A stretch of 64,000 nucleotides of DNA. It comes from Gammaproteobacteria bacterium. Lineage in GTDB: Bacteria > Pseudomonadota > Gammaproteobacteria > Xanthomonadales > Wenzhouxiangellaceae. The notes beneath the pieces are model-generated. The model was not told the origin of the DNA and ran no database searches. It was given only the letters and a program-made list of their open reading frames with translations. The DNA is taken from the NCBI GenBank assembly GCA_009908385.1, contig JAAAPE010000075.1, positions 1-64,000 on the forward strand, in the 5' to 3' direction. Positions 35,679-44,408 of this stretch are shown one piece after another; the first letter of the stretch is position 1; the number at the start of each line of letters is the position of its first letter. The position numbers were made by a program, and so were the translations under genes.

Positions 35679-37802
35679 ATTCGACTCCTGAGCGAACTCA
35701 AGCAGCGCAGGACCTTTCAGGTCGCCGCGACCTATTTCGTCATCGCCTGGCTGCTGATACAGGCCGGCGATATCCTGCTCGGCAATTTCGGCGCCCCGGA
35801 CTGGGTGTTCAAAACACTGGTTCTGATGCTGGCCCTGGGTTTTCCCGTCACCCTGTTCATTGCCTGGTTTCTTGGCGAATCGTCGGACCAGGCGAGGGTC
35901 ACAGGCGGGGCCGGTGCGAGCGCGGGCCGGAACCTAATGTCGGTGTTCGCCGCCGCTGCAGTGACCGCCATGGCAGTCACCCTGGTGTGGCTGGTCTGGG
36001 ACAAGTTCCGCGGCGAGCCCGTCGGGAGCGACCCCGTCCGCGAGGCATCGGTCGCCGTCCTGCCTTTCGCCGACATGAGTGCCGAAGGCGACCAGGAATA
36101 TTTCGCCGACGGCCTGTCGGAGGAGATCCTCAACCTGCTGGCCGGCATTCGTGAGCTGAAGGTTTCAGGCCGGACATCCTCGTTCTCGTTCAAGGGCAAG
36201 GACGTGCCGATTCCCCGGATCGGCGAACAGCTGGGCGTTGCGCACGTGCTCGAGGGCAGCGTTCGCAAGGCCGGCGACCAGGTGCGCGTGACCGCGCAGC
36301 TGATCGAAGCCGAGGGCGGCTTTCATCTCTGGTCCGAGACCTATGATCGCCGGCTCGACGACATCTTCGAGATCCAGGACGACATCGCCGGTGCCATCGC
36401 CGGCCAGCTCAAGCTGAGCCTGATCGATAGCGACGGCCGGGCGGTCAGCGCCAACAGCACCGATTCGCTCGAGGCCTACGAGCTCTATCTCGAGGCGCGC
36501 CGGCTGGTACAGGGGCGCTCGCTGGAAGGCCTGGAGCGAGCCCACGAGCTGCTCGAGCGGGCCCTTGCGCTCGACCCGGATTTCGCGCCGGCCCTGGCCG
36601 AGTCGGCATTGACCTGGCTGATGCGCTCGAATGCGCGCATCACGCCCGGCGACATTCCCCTGGCCACGGCGCTCTCGGAAGCCCGCCCGCGCCTCGAGCG
36701 CGCGCTTGCGCTCGATCCGAGGCTGGCCGAGGGCTACGCCGTCGGTGGCCTGATGAACATCCTGGAGCGCGATTTCGAGGGCGCGGAGTCCGCGCTGGCC
36801 CGAGCGCTCGAGCTCAACCCGAGCCAGTCCGACGCGCTCAACTGGCGCGCCATCAACCTGCGCAGCAGCGGGCGTTTACGTGAGGACATCCGGGCCAGGC
36901 GCCAGCTGGCCAAGATCGATCCGCTGCACGTCAGTAACCTGTTCAATCTCGCCATCGGCTATATCTTGGCGGGGGACGAAGCGGCCGCGATGGCGGAGGC
37001 CCGCGGTATGCGCGAGCGGTTTCCCGGGATTCCCTGGGGGGAACTGGCCGAACTCGAGGTGCTCGAGGCATTCGGCCGGCTGGCCGAGGCCGACCGGATG
37101 GGGCGTCGGGCGATCGAGGCCGGCAACGAAGTCGTGCGTTCGGCGGCCGGCAGCGTCAATTTCATGCTCGGTCGCTACGAAGCTTCGATGGCGCTTGCCG
37201 GCGTCGAGTACGACATGGCATTGCTGGCTCTGGGGCGGGTCGACGAGGCGCTGGCGGCGGCGCGAGACCGGGCCGTATCGTCACCCCGCGACCAGGAAGC
37301 CGCGCACGGCCTGATGCACACCCTGAGCCTGGCCGGCCGACACGAGGCGGTGCTGGCTTACTACGAGAAGCGCTGGGGCAGTATCGAGGCACTGTCCCAG
37401 TATTTCGGTTTCGACACGCTGTCGGCCGAGATGATCCCGGTGGCCGCGGCGCAATACCACCTGGGCTTGACCGAGGCACTCGAGGACACGATGGCCCACT
37501 GGCGCCAGCGAATGACCGTCCCCGTCGACCAGGGTTACGACATGCCCTACTTCCATGCCATCCGGGCCCGGCTCGAGGCCCTCTCGGGCCATCCGGAACC
37601 GGCGGTCGAGTTTCTGGCCAGGTCCGTCGAGGGCGGCTATCTCGATCCGCTGCTGCAGCGGATGCCGTCGTTCTCGATGCTTCGCAACGATCCGGCATTC
37701 CAGCGTGTCGTCGAGCGCAATTTCGAATTGATCGACATCGAGCGCTCGAAGCTCGATCTGCCCCCGATCGAACGGGAGCAGGCTGCGCCGCCCCCACCGT
37801 AG
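35679..37802 (+). CDS. Membrane-anchored FlgO/TolB-like TPR protein
   Basis: About 707 residues. The N-terminus reads IRLLSELKQRRTFQVAATYF, a conserved start of this family that normally begins with Met. Here the codon is ATT at 35679 behind GGAGGGGG; the nearest conventional option is TTG at 35667, which lies inside that ribosome site. Three transmembrane helices (about 15-35, 45-66, 90-112) are followed by a FlgO/TolB-like domain (SVAVLPFADMSAEGDQEYF, about 125-260) and a long TPR region (about 265-690). The large part should face the periplasm. The same FlgO-like domain occurs in kinase 1 at 46220. Its function is unknown; the domain pair is common in regulators of the CadC/adenylate cyclase type. 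It stands 100 bases after giant protein B and may be co-expressed with it. Confidence 0.8.
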   Translation: MRLLSELKQRRTFQVAATYFVIAWLLIQAGDILLGNFGAPDWVFKTLVLMLALGFPVTLFIAWFLGESSDQARVTGGAGASAGRNLMSVFAAAAVTAMAVTLVWLVWDKFRGEPVGSDPVREASVAVLPFADMSAEGDQEYFADGLSEEILNLLAGIRELKVSGRTSSFSFKGKDVPIPRIGEQLGVAHVLEGSVRKAGDQVRVTAQLIEAEGGFHLWSETYDRRLDDIFEIQDDIAGAIAGQLKLSLIDSDGRAVSANSTDSLEAYELYLEARRLVQGRSLEGLERAHELLERALALDPDFAPALAESALTWLMRSNARITPGDIPLATALSEARPRLERALALDPRLAEGYAVGGLMNILERDFEGAESALARALELNPSQSDALNWRAINLRSSGRLREDIRARRQLAKIDPLHVSNLFNLAIGYILAGDEAAAMAEARGMRERFPGIPWGELAELEVLEAFGRLAEADRMGRRAIEAGNEVVRSAAGSVNFMLGRYEASMALAGVEYDMALLALGRVDEALAAARDRAVSSPRDQEAAHGLMHTLSLAGRHEAVLAYYEKRWGSIEALSQYFGFDTLSAEMIPVAAAQYHLGLTEALEDTMAHWRQRMTVPVDQGYDMPYFHAIRARLEALSGHPEPAVEFLARSVEGGYLDPLLQRMPSFSMLRNDPAFQRVVERNFELIDIERSKLDLPPIEREQAAPPPP

Positions 37803-37898
37803 ACCGTCGCGGGCTCGTTCTGCGTCCTGCCGCGCTCGGCGGCCTGGTCGTGCGGTTCTCCGGTGCCGGGCGCCGGCAGACCGAGGATCAGGGCCGGG

Positions 37899-39545
37899 TC
37901 AGATCGCGTCCTCGAAATCCGCCGGGTCCAGAGCCTCTTCGCCGTCCCCGCCGGGTGCGAAGTCTTCGCTCCAGGACTCGCCGCGGTCTTCGGTGACGAT
38001 CAGGCTTCCGTCGCTGCAGCGCGCGAAGATCCGCTCCTCGGTGGAGATTTCCGGCAGCAGCTGTCGGCAGTACGGTTCGACCTTCTCGCCCCAGCGCACG
38101 ATCTTGCCCTTTTCGTTCGCCATGCGGAGCCGCGGCTCGTCTTCGTAGAGGACGCGCTTGGTGAAATCGTCGACGTAGCCCTTGTAGGACAGCGCCAAGG
38201 CGCGATGGTCGGGCAGGACCAGCAGGAGGCCGATTTCGCCGACGCGGTCGGACTCGGTTGGCCAGTCCTTCGAGGACTCGTGCCAGCTTTCTCCGCCGTC
38301 GAAGGTATAGACGTGGTCAACGGAGGAGATTGCCCAGCCCGGATCTGGAATTGCAATGCCCGCACCGTTGGGCTGCTGTTCGAAGCTCATGAAACCGTCG
38401 CTTTCCTCATCGAGAACGATCTCTCCGGCTGCGTCGAGGATTCGCCTTCGACCGTCGCCAAACAGGACGATACGATCATCGTTCATGGCTGCCACATCGA
38501 GCTGGCACTTCAGAGGGAATACACCGCCCCGTCCTGAGGTCAGCAGTTTCGTCGTCCATTCCGAGAAGTCCTCGGAGACGTGGAACAGGGTGCAGGTCAA
38601 GCCGCTCCGGACCAGGGCGTAGAAGCTGCCGTTGCTCATCTGCGTCATCCATTCCACGGCGGACTGGGACCCCGGCCCGGTAACGACCTGCCAGTCACCG
38701 TCTAGGTTGTCGGCCCGCATGACCAGCCCGCGCTCGCCGGCGACCACGTAGCCGTCGTCGGTCTTCGCCATCGCGGCCAACTGGTGATTCACGCCGGTCT
38801 CGACCCGACGCCACTGCCCGGGGCCTTCGCGCAGCATGACCGCGCCGATCGGGCCGGTCATCGCGATCTCGCCGCCGCCGAGCCAGTGGTATTCGGTGCC
38901 GACTGCGAATTCACCAACCCGCTCGGCAAGCTCCTCCCGGGCGTTGCCATTACGTTCCAGGTCCCAGCCGTGAATCCGCTCGCCGAGGCGCTCGTACAGG
39001 TCCGGCGTGGCGACGCTCATGAAGCGATCGAAGCGCTCTTCGTCGTCGTAACGGACGAAGGTGTGCACGCGCCGCCAGCGCCCGTTCTCCTCGACCGCGC
39101 CGAGGGGCTGGAAAAGGACCGTGCCCAGGCTGGTCAGCTGGCCGGGTTCGATGCGGAAGGTCCCGAGATTCTCGGTGACGGGTGCTTCCATCCAGGCCTG
39201 GGGGTTGCCGGTTTCCGGCCACTCGCTGATCAGGTTCTGGATCCGGTAGCGTCCCGGCGGCAGCGCGCCGACGAAGATCCGGCTGCCGAGCAGGCCCGTG
39301 CCCGCCGGCTTGAGCAGGAAGTGGTTGTCCGGCTGGTCGATCCGGGCGACGTGCGCGCCGGTCCAGGTGAAGAGCCGGTAATTGAGTTCGTCGATGTTGT
39401 TGGTGGCCTGAACGACCACTACGCCGTAGTCTTCCGGCAGGGTGCCGAGATCCTCCGGGCGGGTGTCGAAACCGGTCGAGCAGGCAAAGAGCAATATCGC
39501 AAGTCCGGCGAGCGTCGTCGCGCGGGCAATCGCAGGCAGGTTCAT
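37899..39545 (-). CDS. Lipoprotein with Asp-box (BNR) repeats
   Basis: The 548-residue protein has a lipoprotein signal peptide (LAILLFAC, Cys near residue 22). The N-terminal beta domain (about 30-170) resembles a carboxypeptidase-regulatory or DUF2846-like fold. A propeller-like C-terminal part (about 200-540) contains at least two Asp-box motifs (TFDGGESW and TEDRGESW), as in sialidase or sortilin-type propellers. The tail is very acidic. The ATG at 39545 is favoured by the signal peptide, though its ribosome site is weak and another ATG lies 36 bases upstream. Divergent from the esterase gene. Function is unknown; ligand binding at the outer membrane is a guess. Confidence 0.8.
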   Translation of the reverse strand: MNLPAIARATTLAGLAILLFACSTGFDTRPEDLGTLPEDYGVVVVQATNNIDELNYRLFTWTGAHVARIDQPDNHFLLKPAGTGLLGSRIFVGALPPGRYRIQNLISEWPETGNPQAWMEAPVTENLGTFRIEPGQLTSLGTVLFQPLGAVEENGRWRRVHTFVRYDDEERFDRFMSVATPDLYERLGERIHGWDLERNGNAREELAERVGEFAVGTEYHWLGGGEIAMTGPIGAVMLREGPGQWRRVETGVNHQLAAMAKTDDGYVVAGERGLVMRADNLDGDWQVVTGPGSQSAVEWMTQMSNGSFYALVRSGLTCTLFHVSEDFSEWTTKLLTSGRGGVFPLKCQLDVAAMNDDRIVLFGDGRRRILDAAGEIVLDEESDGFMSFEQQPNGAGIAIPDPGWAISSVDHVYTFDGGESWHESSKDWPTESDRVGEIGLLLVLPDHRALALSYKGYVDDFTKRVLYEDEPRLRMANEKGKIVRWGEKVEPYCRQLLPEISTEERIFARCSDGSLIVTEDRGESWSEDFAPGGDGEEALDPADFEDAI

Positions 39546-39710
39546 TTGGAAAGTTCCGATGGTGATGTCCCCGCGACCCATTCTTGCCGAAGCCGCCCGA
39601 CACCGCAAGGATTGCGAAAACGCCGGCGCAATGCGATAACCGGCGTTGCTGCCGCGGCAGGGGCCGCCGAACGGGGCCCGCCCGCTGGAGGCCCGAGGAT
39701 GGAGACAACG

Positions 39711-40577
39711 ATGAACCCCGACAAACGAACCATGGTCCTTCCGGCACTGCTGCTGGCAGGCCTGCTGTGGGCGGCCGTTTCGCCGGCTTCCGAGGGCCGG
39801 AGGCTCGAGCGGCTCTTCGGCCTGGGCCCGGTCGACACCTTCACGCTCGAGTCCGAAACGCTCGGGCGGGACTTCCATATCTACGTTCGACTGCCCCGCG
39901 ACTACGCCGAATCGGACTGCGACTGGCCGGTGGTGTACATGCTCGACGGCGGCATCCTGTTCCCGATGCTCGCGCCCCTTCACCTGATGATGGAAATCGA
40001 CGAGCTGGCGCCGCCGGCCGTGCTGGTCGGGATTTCCTACGGCGGGCTCGGCTACGCCAAGGGCAACATGCGCTCGACCGACTACACCGCGCCGGCGCCC
40101 GAACCCGAGTACTACGGGGGCGCCGACGACTACCAGCGCTTCCTCGCCGAGGAGCTCGTTCCCCGGATCGATGCCGGGTATCGCGTCGACCACGAACGCA
40201 GCCTCGTCCTCGGGCAATCCCTGGGTGGGCAGTTCACCCTGTACACGGCCCTGACGCGTCCGGGCCTGTTCGGCGCCTACCTGTCGATCAACCCGGCCCT
40301 GCACCGCAACCTCGACTATTTCCTCGATCTCGAACCGGCCGCGCGGACGGCCGCCACCCCCCTGATGATCACGCGCTCGAGCGAGGAGGACGCGCGCCTC
40401 AGCGCGCCGCTCGATCGGTGGCTGCAGGACTGGCGCTCGGGCGGCTCGAGCGCGCTGGCGCTGACGGTTCGGCCCCTGGAGGGCCAGCACCATGCCTCTT
40501 CCGGGCCCGCCGCCTACCTGGAGGCCATCCGGTGGTGGACGACGGGATGGACCGAGACCTGCCGAAGCGGCGAATAA
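39711..40577 (+). CDS. Secreted alpha/beta hydrolase (esterase D-like)
   Basis: The 288-residue protein has a signal peptide (cleavage near residue 27). Its alpha/beta hydrolase domain is similar to the Fes/IroE/BesA esterase group (putative esterase family). The nucleophile elbow is GQSLGG (Ser near residue 168), the oxyanion region lies in VVYMLDGG, and the catalytic His is in EGQHHASS near the C-terminus. The ATG at 39711 has GGAG six bases upstream and is preferred to an ATG 12 bases earlier. In this group the substrates are often siderophores or acylated peptides; I cannot tell which here. Convergent with the acyltransferase gene. Confidence 0.87.
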   Translation: MNPDKRTMVLPALLLAGLLWAAVSPASEGRRLERLFGLGPVDTFTLESETLGRDFHIYVRLPRDYAESDCDWPVVYMLDGGILFPMLAPLHLMMEIDELAPPAVLVGISYGGLGYAKGNMRSTDYTAPAPEPEYYGGADDYQRFLAEELVPRIDAGYRVDHERSLVLGQSLGGQFTLYTALTRPGLFGAYLSINPALHRNLDYFLDLEPAARTAATPLMITRSSEEDARLSAPLDRWLQDWRSGGSSALALTVRPLEGQHHASSGPAAYLEAIRWWTTGWTETCRSGE

Positions 40578-40605
40578 GGGTCCCCGGCCTGGCCTGAAAA
40601 AGCCC

Positions 40606-41901
40606 TTAGCCCGAGCCGCGCCGGCGAAGCAGCAGCGATGCCAGCACCACGCCCGCCAGGCCGATGATTGCGCCGGGCCGGGCGCCCAGCACCAGCGCCG
40701 CGGCCAGTCCCGTCAGCAGCGCCAGGCCGCCGGCCAGGATCGCCGAGATCGATTGCGCGTGGGGGACGACGCTGCGGCGTTGCGTTTCGATCCAGGCGAC
40801 GATCGCCAATACCGGCACGACCATCAGCAGGCACAGGGCGAGCCACCACAGCCGGCCGGCCCAGAAACCCGGATCGCCGGGCGTGCCGGCGTCGATGGGC
40901 GCACCGATCTTCTCGCCCAGCCAGGCCGCGGGCAGTTCGGCCAGTTTGTGCCAGAGGTAGAGCGGCATGCCGAAGGCGCCCAGAAAGGCCACGATGCCGG
41001 CCAGGCGTTCCCGGTCGAGCAGCCAGCGGGCGGGCTTCTCGCACAGGAGCACCAGGCCGACCTGCAGCCACATCACGCCGATCAGTGCCAGCGTGGGCGG
41101 CAGCATGTTGCTGTTGCCGTCCATGTCCTCGCCAATCATTCCCACCGGATAGCCGCTCATCACCGTGCCCGCCAGCCAGGCGGCGCCGAGCAGGACGATC
41201 GACAGGCCGGTGAGGCTGCCGCGGAAGCGCCCGCGCTTCCAGGCGATGCCGAGCTGCTGCGGCAACAGCCAGACGAAGAAGGCGTTGAGCCAGCCGATGG
41301 CGCCGTCGCTGCTCGTCACCCGGGCGCCGAGGGTCGGCCACTGTGTCGGCAAGAACGCGCCGGCGCGGATGATGTCGACGGCCGCGGCCATCACGACCAG
41401 CCCGACGATCGCGCCCAGCCCGAACCGCCGGTCGGCGGCGACGCTGAGCGGCAACAGGGCCTGCACGACGAGCAGCATCACGAGAAACCAGAGGTGGATC
41501 GTCAGCGAGCCGTCGAAGGTGCCCAGGAAGCGGCCGTCATTGAACCGCGCGACGACGACGAGCAGGGTGAGCGCCGCCATGTAGGTCACCGTGGGGCGCG
41601 CCAGGCGCAGCGCCCGTCCGCCCCACCACTCGAGCTGAGAGTGGCCCTGGTGCAGCCGACGGGCGACGCCTTCGGTGCTGACCGCAGCGGAGACGAACAC
41701 GAAAAGCGGCACCACCTGCACGGCCCAGGTCAGGAACGCGGCGGAAATCCAGACATCCAGCAGGTGGTCGGTGGCGACCAGTTCGCCGCCTTCCAGTCGC
41801 GGCAGGGTCGCGAACCAGTGGCCGAAGACGACGACGAGCAGGGCGAGCGCGCGCAGCGCGTCGGGGTAGAGATCGCGAGCTGTGTCTTCGGTCCGAGTCA
41901 G
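40606..41901 (-). CDS. Membrane acyltransferase 3 family protein
   Basis: About 431 residues with ten or so transmembrane helices, matching the acyltransferase 3 (OafA/NodX-type) family. The family's catalytic His is in the first helix (LLVVVFGHWFATL), followed by the W..RR.LRL region and the later SQ/RR motifs. No ATG, GTG or TTG lies upstream of the conserved first helix. Any start at the annotated-looking ATG 41721 would remove that His helix. CTG at 41901 would give a sensible N-terminus (TRTEDTARDLYPDALRAL). A -10-like TATACT on the minus strand lies at 41932-41937, about 30 bases upstream. These enzymes O-acylate surface polysaccharides, lipids or peptides. Convergent with the esterase gene. 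Confidence 0.82.
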   Translation of the reverse strand: MTRTEDTARDLYPDALRALALLVVVFGHWFATLPRLEGGELVATDHLLDVWISAAFLTWAVQVVPLFVFVSAAVSTEGVARRLHQGHSQLEWWGGRALRLARPTVTYMAALTLLVVVARFNDGRFLGTFDGSLTIHLWFLVMLLVVQALLPLSVAADRRFGLGAIVGLVVMAAAVDIIRAGAFLPTQWPTLGARVTSSDGAIGWLNAFFVWLLPQQLGIAWKRGRFRGSLTGLSIVLLGAAWLAGTVMSGYPVGMIGEDMDGNSNMLPPTLALIGVMWLQVGLVLLCEKPARWLLDRERLAGIVAFLGAFGMPLYLWHKLAELPAAWLGEKIGAPIDAGTPGDPGFWAGRLWWLALCLLMVVPVLAIVAWIETQRRSVVPHAQSISAILAGGLALLTGLAAALVLGARPGAIIGLAGVVLASLLLRRRGSG

Positions 41902-41931
41902 GGTGGGCGCCGGGGGATGGGTCTTGCCGAG

Positions 41932-41937
41932 AGTATA
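41932..41937 (-). promoter_or_regulatory. Possible -10 box for the acyltransferase gene
   Basis: Read on the minus strand the sequence is TATACT, a near-perfect sigma-70 -10 box, about 30 bases before the proposed CTG start of the acyltransferase and 25 bases after the terminator of the preceding gene. No convincing -35 box is visible at the right spacing. Confidence 0.35.
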
Positions 41938-41966
41938 AACCCGGCTCAGGTCGGTGCCGGGAAAAT

Positions 41967-41989
41967 GCCGCGGGCGCAGCGCCCGCGGC
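41967..41989 (-). terminator. Rho-independent terminator
   Basis: A perfect 10-bp GC-rich stem (gccgcgggcg with cgcccgcggc) with a 3-base loop is followed on the minus strand by ATTTTCCC. It lies 15 bases after the stop codon of the secreted protein gene at 42005-42451 and should end that transcript. Confidence 0.75.
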
Positions 41990-42004
41990 GCGTGTCCCCC
42001 TTGC

Positions 42005-42451
42005 TCAGTCCATGAATTTCACTTCGCGCAGCAGCAACTCGCTGCCGAGCGTGCGCAGTTCGCCGCGCTCGATGCCCGCCTCGCGGGCTTCGTCCATGCC
42101 GCCGAAGGTGCTTTCCATCAGCTCCTCGAAGTACTCGGGGCCGCGGTCGAAAGCCGCCCAGTTCGGGTAGGTGACGCGCAGGATGAGGTTGGGTTCGCCC
42201 TCGCGGGGCGATACGACGGCGTACATGCCGTAGCCCAGCACGTGGCCGTCTTCCATCTGCGCTTCCATGCTGCGGCGCCAGTTGGCCTTGAGATCGTTCA
42301 TGTAGGCGTTCCACATGCCCGGCTTGACGTGCACTTCGGTGAGCGCCAGCACCGCTCCGGGTTCGGTCGTGCGACTGTGATCCTGGGCCCAGGCGGTTGC
42401 CAGGCAGCCGGTGAGCAGCGCGGCCAGGGTGATGATTCGAAGGGTCTTCAT
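42005..42451 (-). CDS. Small secreted protein
   Basis: The 148-residue protein starts at ATG 42451 with GAGGAGA at good spacing. The signal peptide (about 22 residues) includes a possible lipobox (LLTGC, then LATAWA), so it may be either a lipoprotein or a cleaved secreted protein. The mature part alternates strands and helices, including HVKPGMWNAYMNDLKANWRR and WAAFDRGPEYFEELMES. This resembles a dimeric alpha/beta-barrel protein of the NIPSNAP/EthD type. It is followed by a clear terminator and is divergent from the membrane winged-helix regulator, its probable regulator. Confidence 0.75.
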   Translation of the reverse strand: MKTLRIITLAALLTGCLATAWAQDHSRTTEPGAVLALTEVHVKPGMWNAYMNDLKANWRRSMEAQMEDGHVLGYGMYAVVSPREGEPNLILRVTYPNWAAFDRGPEYFEELMESTFGGMDEAREAGIERGELRTLGSELLLREVKFMD

Positions 42452-42645
42452 GGTGTTTCTCCTCGAGCGTTCGATGTTGTCGGTGGTATCGGGTCTTGGT
42501 GCGTCCCCTGCCTCGAGTCCGCACCGTGGTCGGACGATGCCGGGGCGGGCCGGTGCTTGCCTGTCGAAATGCTTGCGACGGCGGACAGAAAGCGCTAGAA
42601 AGGGGTAGTTGGGCGTGACAGGGAGCCCATGCATGGAGGTGCAAT

Positions 42646-43116
42646 GTGGCCAGTGTCGTTTCTTTTTCGGGTCCCGGCCATCCGCTGCTCGAGCGGCTCG
42701 AAGTGGTTTTCGATGCGGATTCGCGCACCCTGGAGCGGGGCGGACGGCGACGTCATCTCGCGCCGCGCGAAGCCGGGGTGCTGGCCGCCCTGCTCCGGTC
42801 GGAAGCAGGGCAGGTGATCCCCCGAAGTGACCTGCTCGATGCGGTCTGGGGAGACGGGGAGGTCTGCGAGGATGCCCTGACCGTGATCGTCTCCCGCCTG
42901 CGCCGCCATTTCGACCGCCTGGGGATCGGCGAGCCGGTCATCGAGACCGTGCCCAGGCGCGGTTATCGTTTGGGTCAGTGCCGAGACGAAACGGGAGGCT
43001 GGCGGGAAGCCCGCCGCGACGGTCGTCTGGCACGCAGCCTGGGCCTGTCGGCGCTGGTGCTGTCGGCCAGCGCGCTGGTCATCGCGTCCCTTGCGCTCGT
43101 CCTCGCCTTGCCTTGA
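42646..43116 (+). CDS. ToxR/CadC-like membrane-anchored winged-helix regulator
   Basis: The 156-residue protein starts at GTG 42646 with GGAGGT five bases upstream. Residues 5-105 form an OmpR/PhoB-type DNA-binding domain (LAPREAGVLAALLRSEAGQVIPRS, then the recognition helix DALTVIVSRLRRHF and the wing VIETVPRRGYRL). A basic linker leads to one C-terminal transmembrane helix (about 128-150) that ends almost at the last residue. There is no receiver domain and no periplasmic domain, so sensing would occur in or near the membrane or through a partner. It is divergent from the small secreted protein gene. Confidence 0.85.
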   Translation: MASVVSFSGPGHPLLERLEVVFDADSRTLERGGRRRHLAPREAGVLAALLRSEAGQVIPRSDLLDAVWGDGEVCEDALTVIVSRLRRHFDRLGIGEPVIETVPRRGYRLGQCRDETGGWREARRDGRLARSLGLSALVLSASALVIASLALVLALP

Positions 43117-43125
43117 GGTGCCCGG

Positions 43126-44082
43126 TCAGGCCGTGGCCCGGTCGAGTCGGTCGCGGATGGCCGACCAAGCCGGTGTCCCGGGCGGACGCTGAACCAGGAT
43201 GCGCCGCGCGCCGACCGTGTCGAGCGCGCGCAGGGCGGCATAGAGACCGCGTGCATAGGCGGCGGGTTCTTCCGGTAGCGACTGCCAGGCCATGAACCCG
43301 CCCGGATCCGGCGTGACGCCGAGTGCGAGGACCGCTGCATCCGGGTCCGGCGCGGCGAGCGCAGTCGCGTCGACCAGCTCGACCCGGGTTTCCGGTGCGT
43401 AGTGAGCGGGCAGCCGGCCGGAAGCGCGCGGCCCCTCGTCCTGGCCGGCCGATGCGGGGCGTTCACCGAGTACCTGTCCGATCTGCCCGGCGGTGATCAT
43501 CCCGGGGCGAAGGATGCGCGGGCGCTCGCCGCTGCAGTCCACGATGGTCGATTCGACACCCACTTCACAGGGCCCCCCGTCGACGACGGCGGCGACGCTG
43601 TCGCGTCCTTCGAATTCGCTGATCACATGATCGGCGGTGGTCGGGCTGATGCGGCCGAAACGGTTGGCCGAGGGCGCGGCAACAGCGCGTCCGAAGATTG
43701 CGAGCAGCCTGAGCGTCACCGGGTGACCGGGCACGCGCAGGCCAACGGTTCGCTGGTAGCCGGTGATGACGTCCGAGACATGCCCGGCCTTCGGCAGGAT
43801 CAGGGTCAGCGGCCCCGGCCAGAAGGCTCGGGCCAGGCGCCGCGCCACTTCGGGCACGGCGGCGGCCCAGTCATCCAGCGCCTCGATGCCGGGCAGGTGG
43901 ACAATCAGCGGGTGATCGGGCGGGCGCCCCTTGGCGGTGAAGATACGCAGCACGGCACGGGGATCGGCGGCGTCGCCGGCCAGGCCGTAGACGGTCTCGG
44001 TCGGGACCGCGACCAGTTCTCCGCGATCGAGCAGCTCGGCCGCGCGCTCGAGATCCCGGTCGCTGCCGTCGAGCCGGATCAC
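43126..44082 (-). CDS. sua5: L-threonylcarbamoyladenylate synthase (Sua5/YwlC type)
   Basis: The 318-residue protein makes threonylcarbamoyl-AMP from threonine, bicarbonate and ATP, the first step of t6A37 tRNA modification. The YrdC domain (about 1-200) shows PTETVYGLAGDA, the KxR motif region FTAKGRPPDHPLIVH, the APSANRFGRISPT segment and EVGVESTIVDC. A C-terminal Sua5 domain (about 225-318) makes it the long type. The GTG start at 44082 overlaps the SbtB-like stop by four bases. It follows an SbtA bicarbonate transporter and its PII-like partner; bicarbonate is also a substrate of this enzyme, which may explain the grouping. Confidence 0.93.
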   Translation of the reverse strand: MIRLDGSDRDLERAAELLDRGELVAVPTETVYGLAGDAADPRAVLRIFTAKGRPPDHPLIVHLPGIEALDDWAAAVPEVARRLARAFWPGPLTLILPKAGHVSDVITGYQRTVGLRVPGHPVTLRLLAIFGRAVAAPSANRFGRISPTTADHVISEFEGRDSVAAVVDGGPCEVGVESTIVDCSGERPRILRPGMITAGQIGQVLGERPASAGQDEGPRASGRLPAHYAPETRVELVDATALAAPDPDAAVLALGVTPDPGGFMAWQSLPEEPAAYARGLYAALRALDTVGARRILVQRPPGTPAWSAIRDRLDRATA

Positions 44083-44396
44083 GGCTTGAACTTGTCCGGG
44101 CGCAGCACTTCCACGTCCGACAGCGTGAGGATCATCGCGTAGTTGTCGTAGTAGCGCTCGCGCAGATGGCGGGCGATCTTCAGGGCGGTTTCGTCGTCGC
44201 AGATGACCTCGACACGGATGTTGCTGTCTGCCTCCCAGCCGGCGTCGCGCACGCCGCGCTGACCGCGACCACGCGCGTTGGTGATGGTGTAGCCCGGCGC
44301 ACCCAGCCTGTCGAGATCGCGCGTGAGATGCGTCTCCAGGGCGGCCTCGGTGATCACCATCAGGAGCTTTCGCCGGTAGTCTTCCTGGATGCTCAT
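44079..44396 (-). CDS. sbtB: PII-like protein, SbtB type
   Basis: The 105-residue protein has the PII-type ferredoxin-like trimer fold, with the T-loop region GYTITNARGRGQRGVRD and a short C-terminus. It lacks the GlnB uridylylation tyrosine motif. Its position directly after the SbtA-type transporter is the standard arrangement in which SbtB binds adenyl nucleotides and inhibits bicarbonate uptake. A strong AGGAGG precedes the ATG, 13 bases after the transporter stop, and the gene overlaps the Sua5 gene by four bases. Confidence 0.85.
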   Translation of the reverse strand: MSIQEDYRRKLLMVITEAALETHLTRDLDRLGAPGYTITNARGRGQRGVRDAGWEADSNIRVEVICDDETALKIARHLRERYYDNYAMILTLSDVEVLRPDKFKP

Positions 44397-44408
44397 GGCC
44401 TGCGCCTC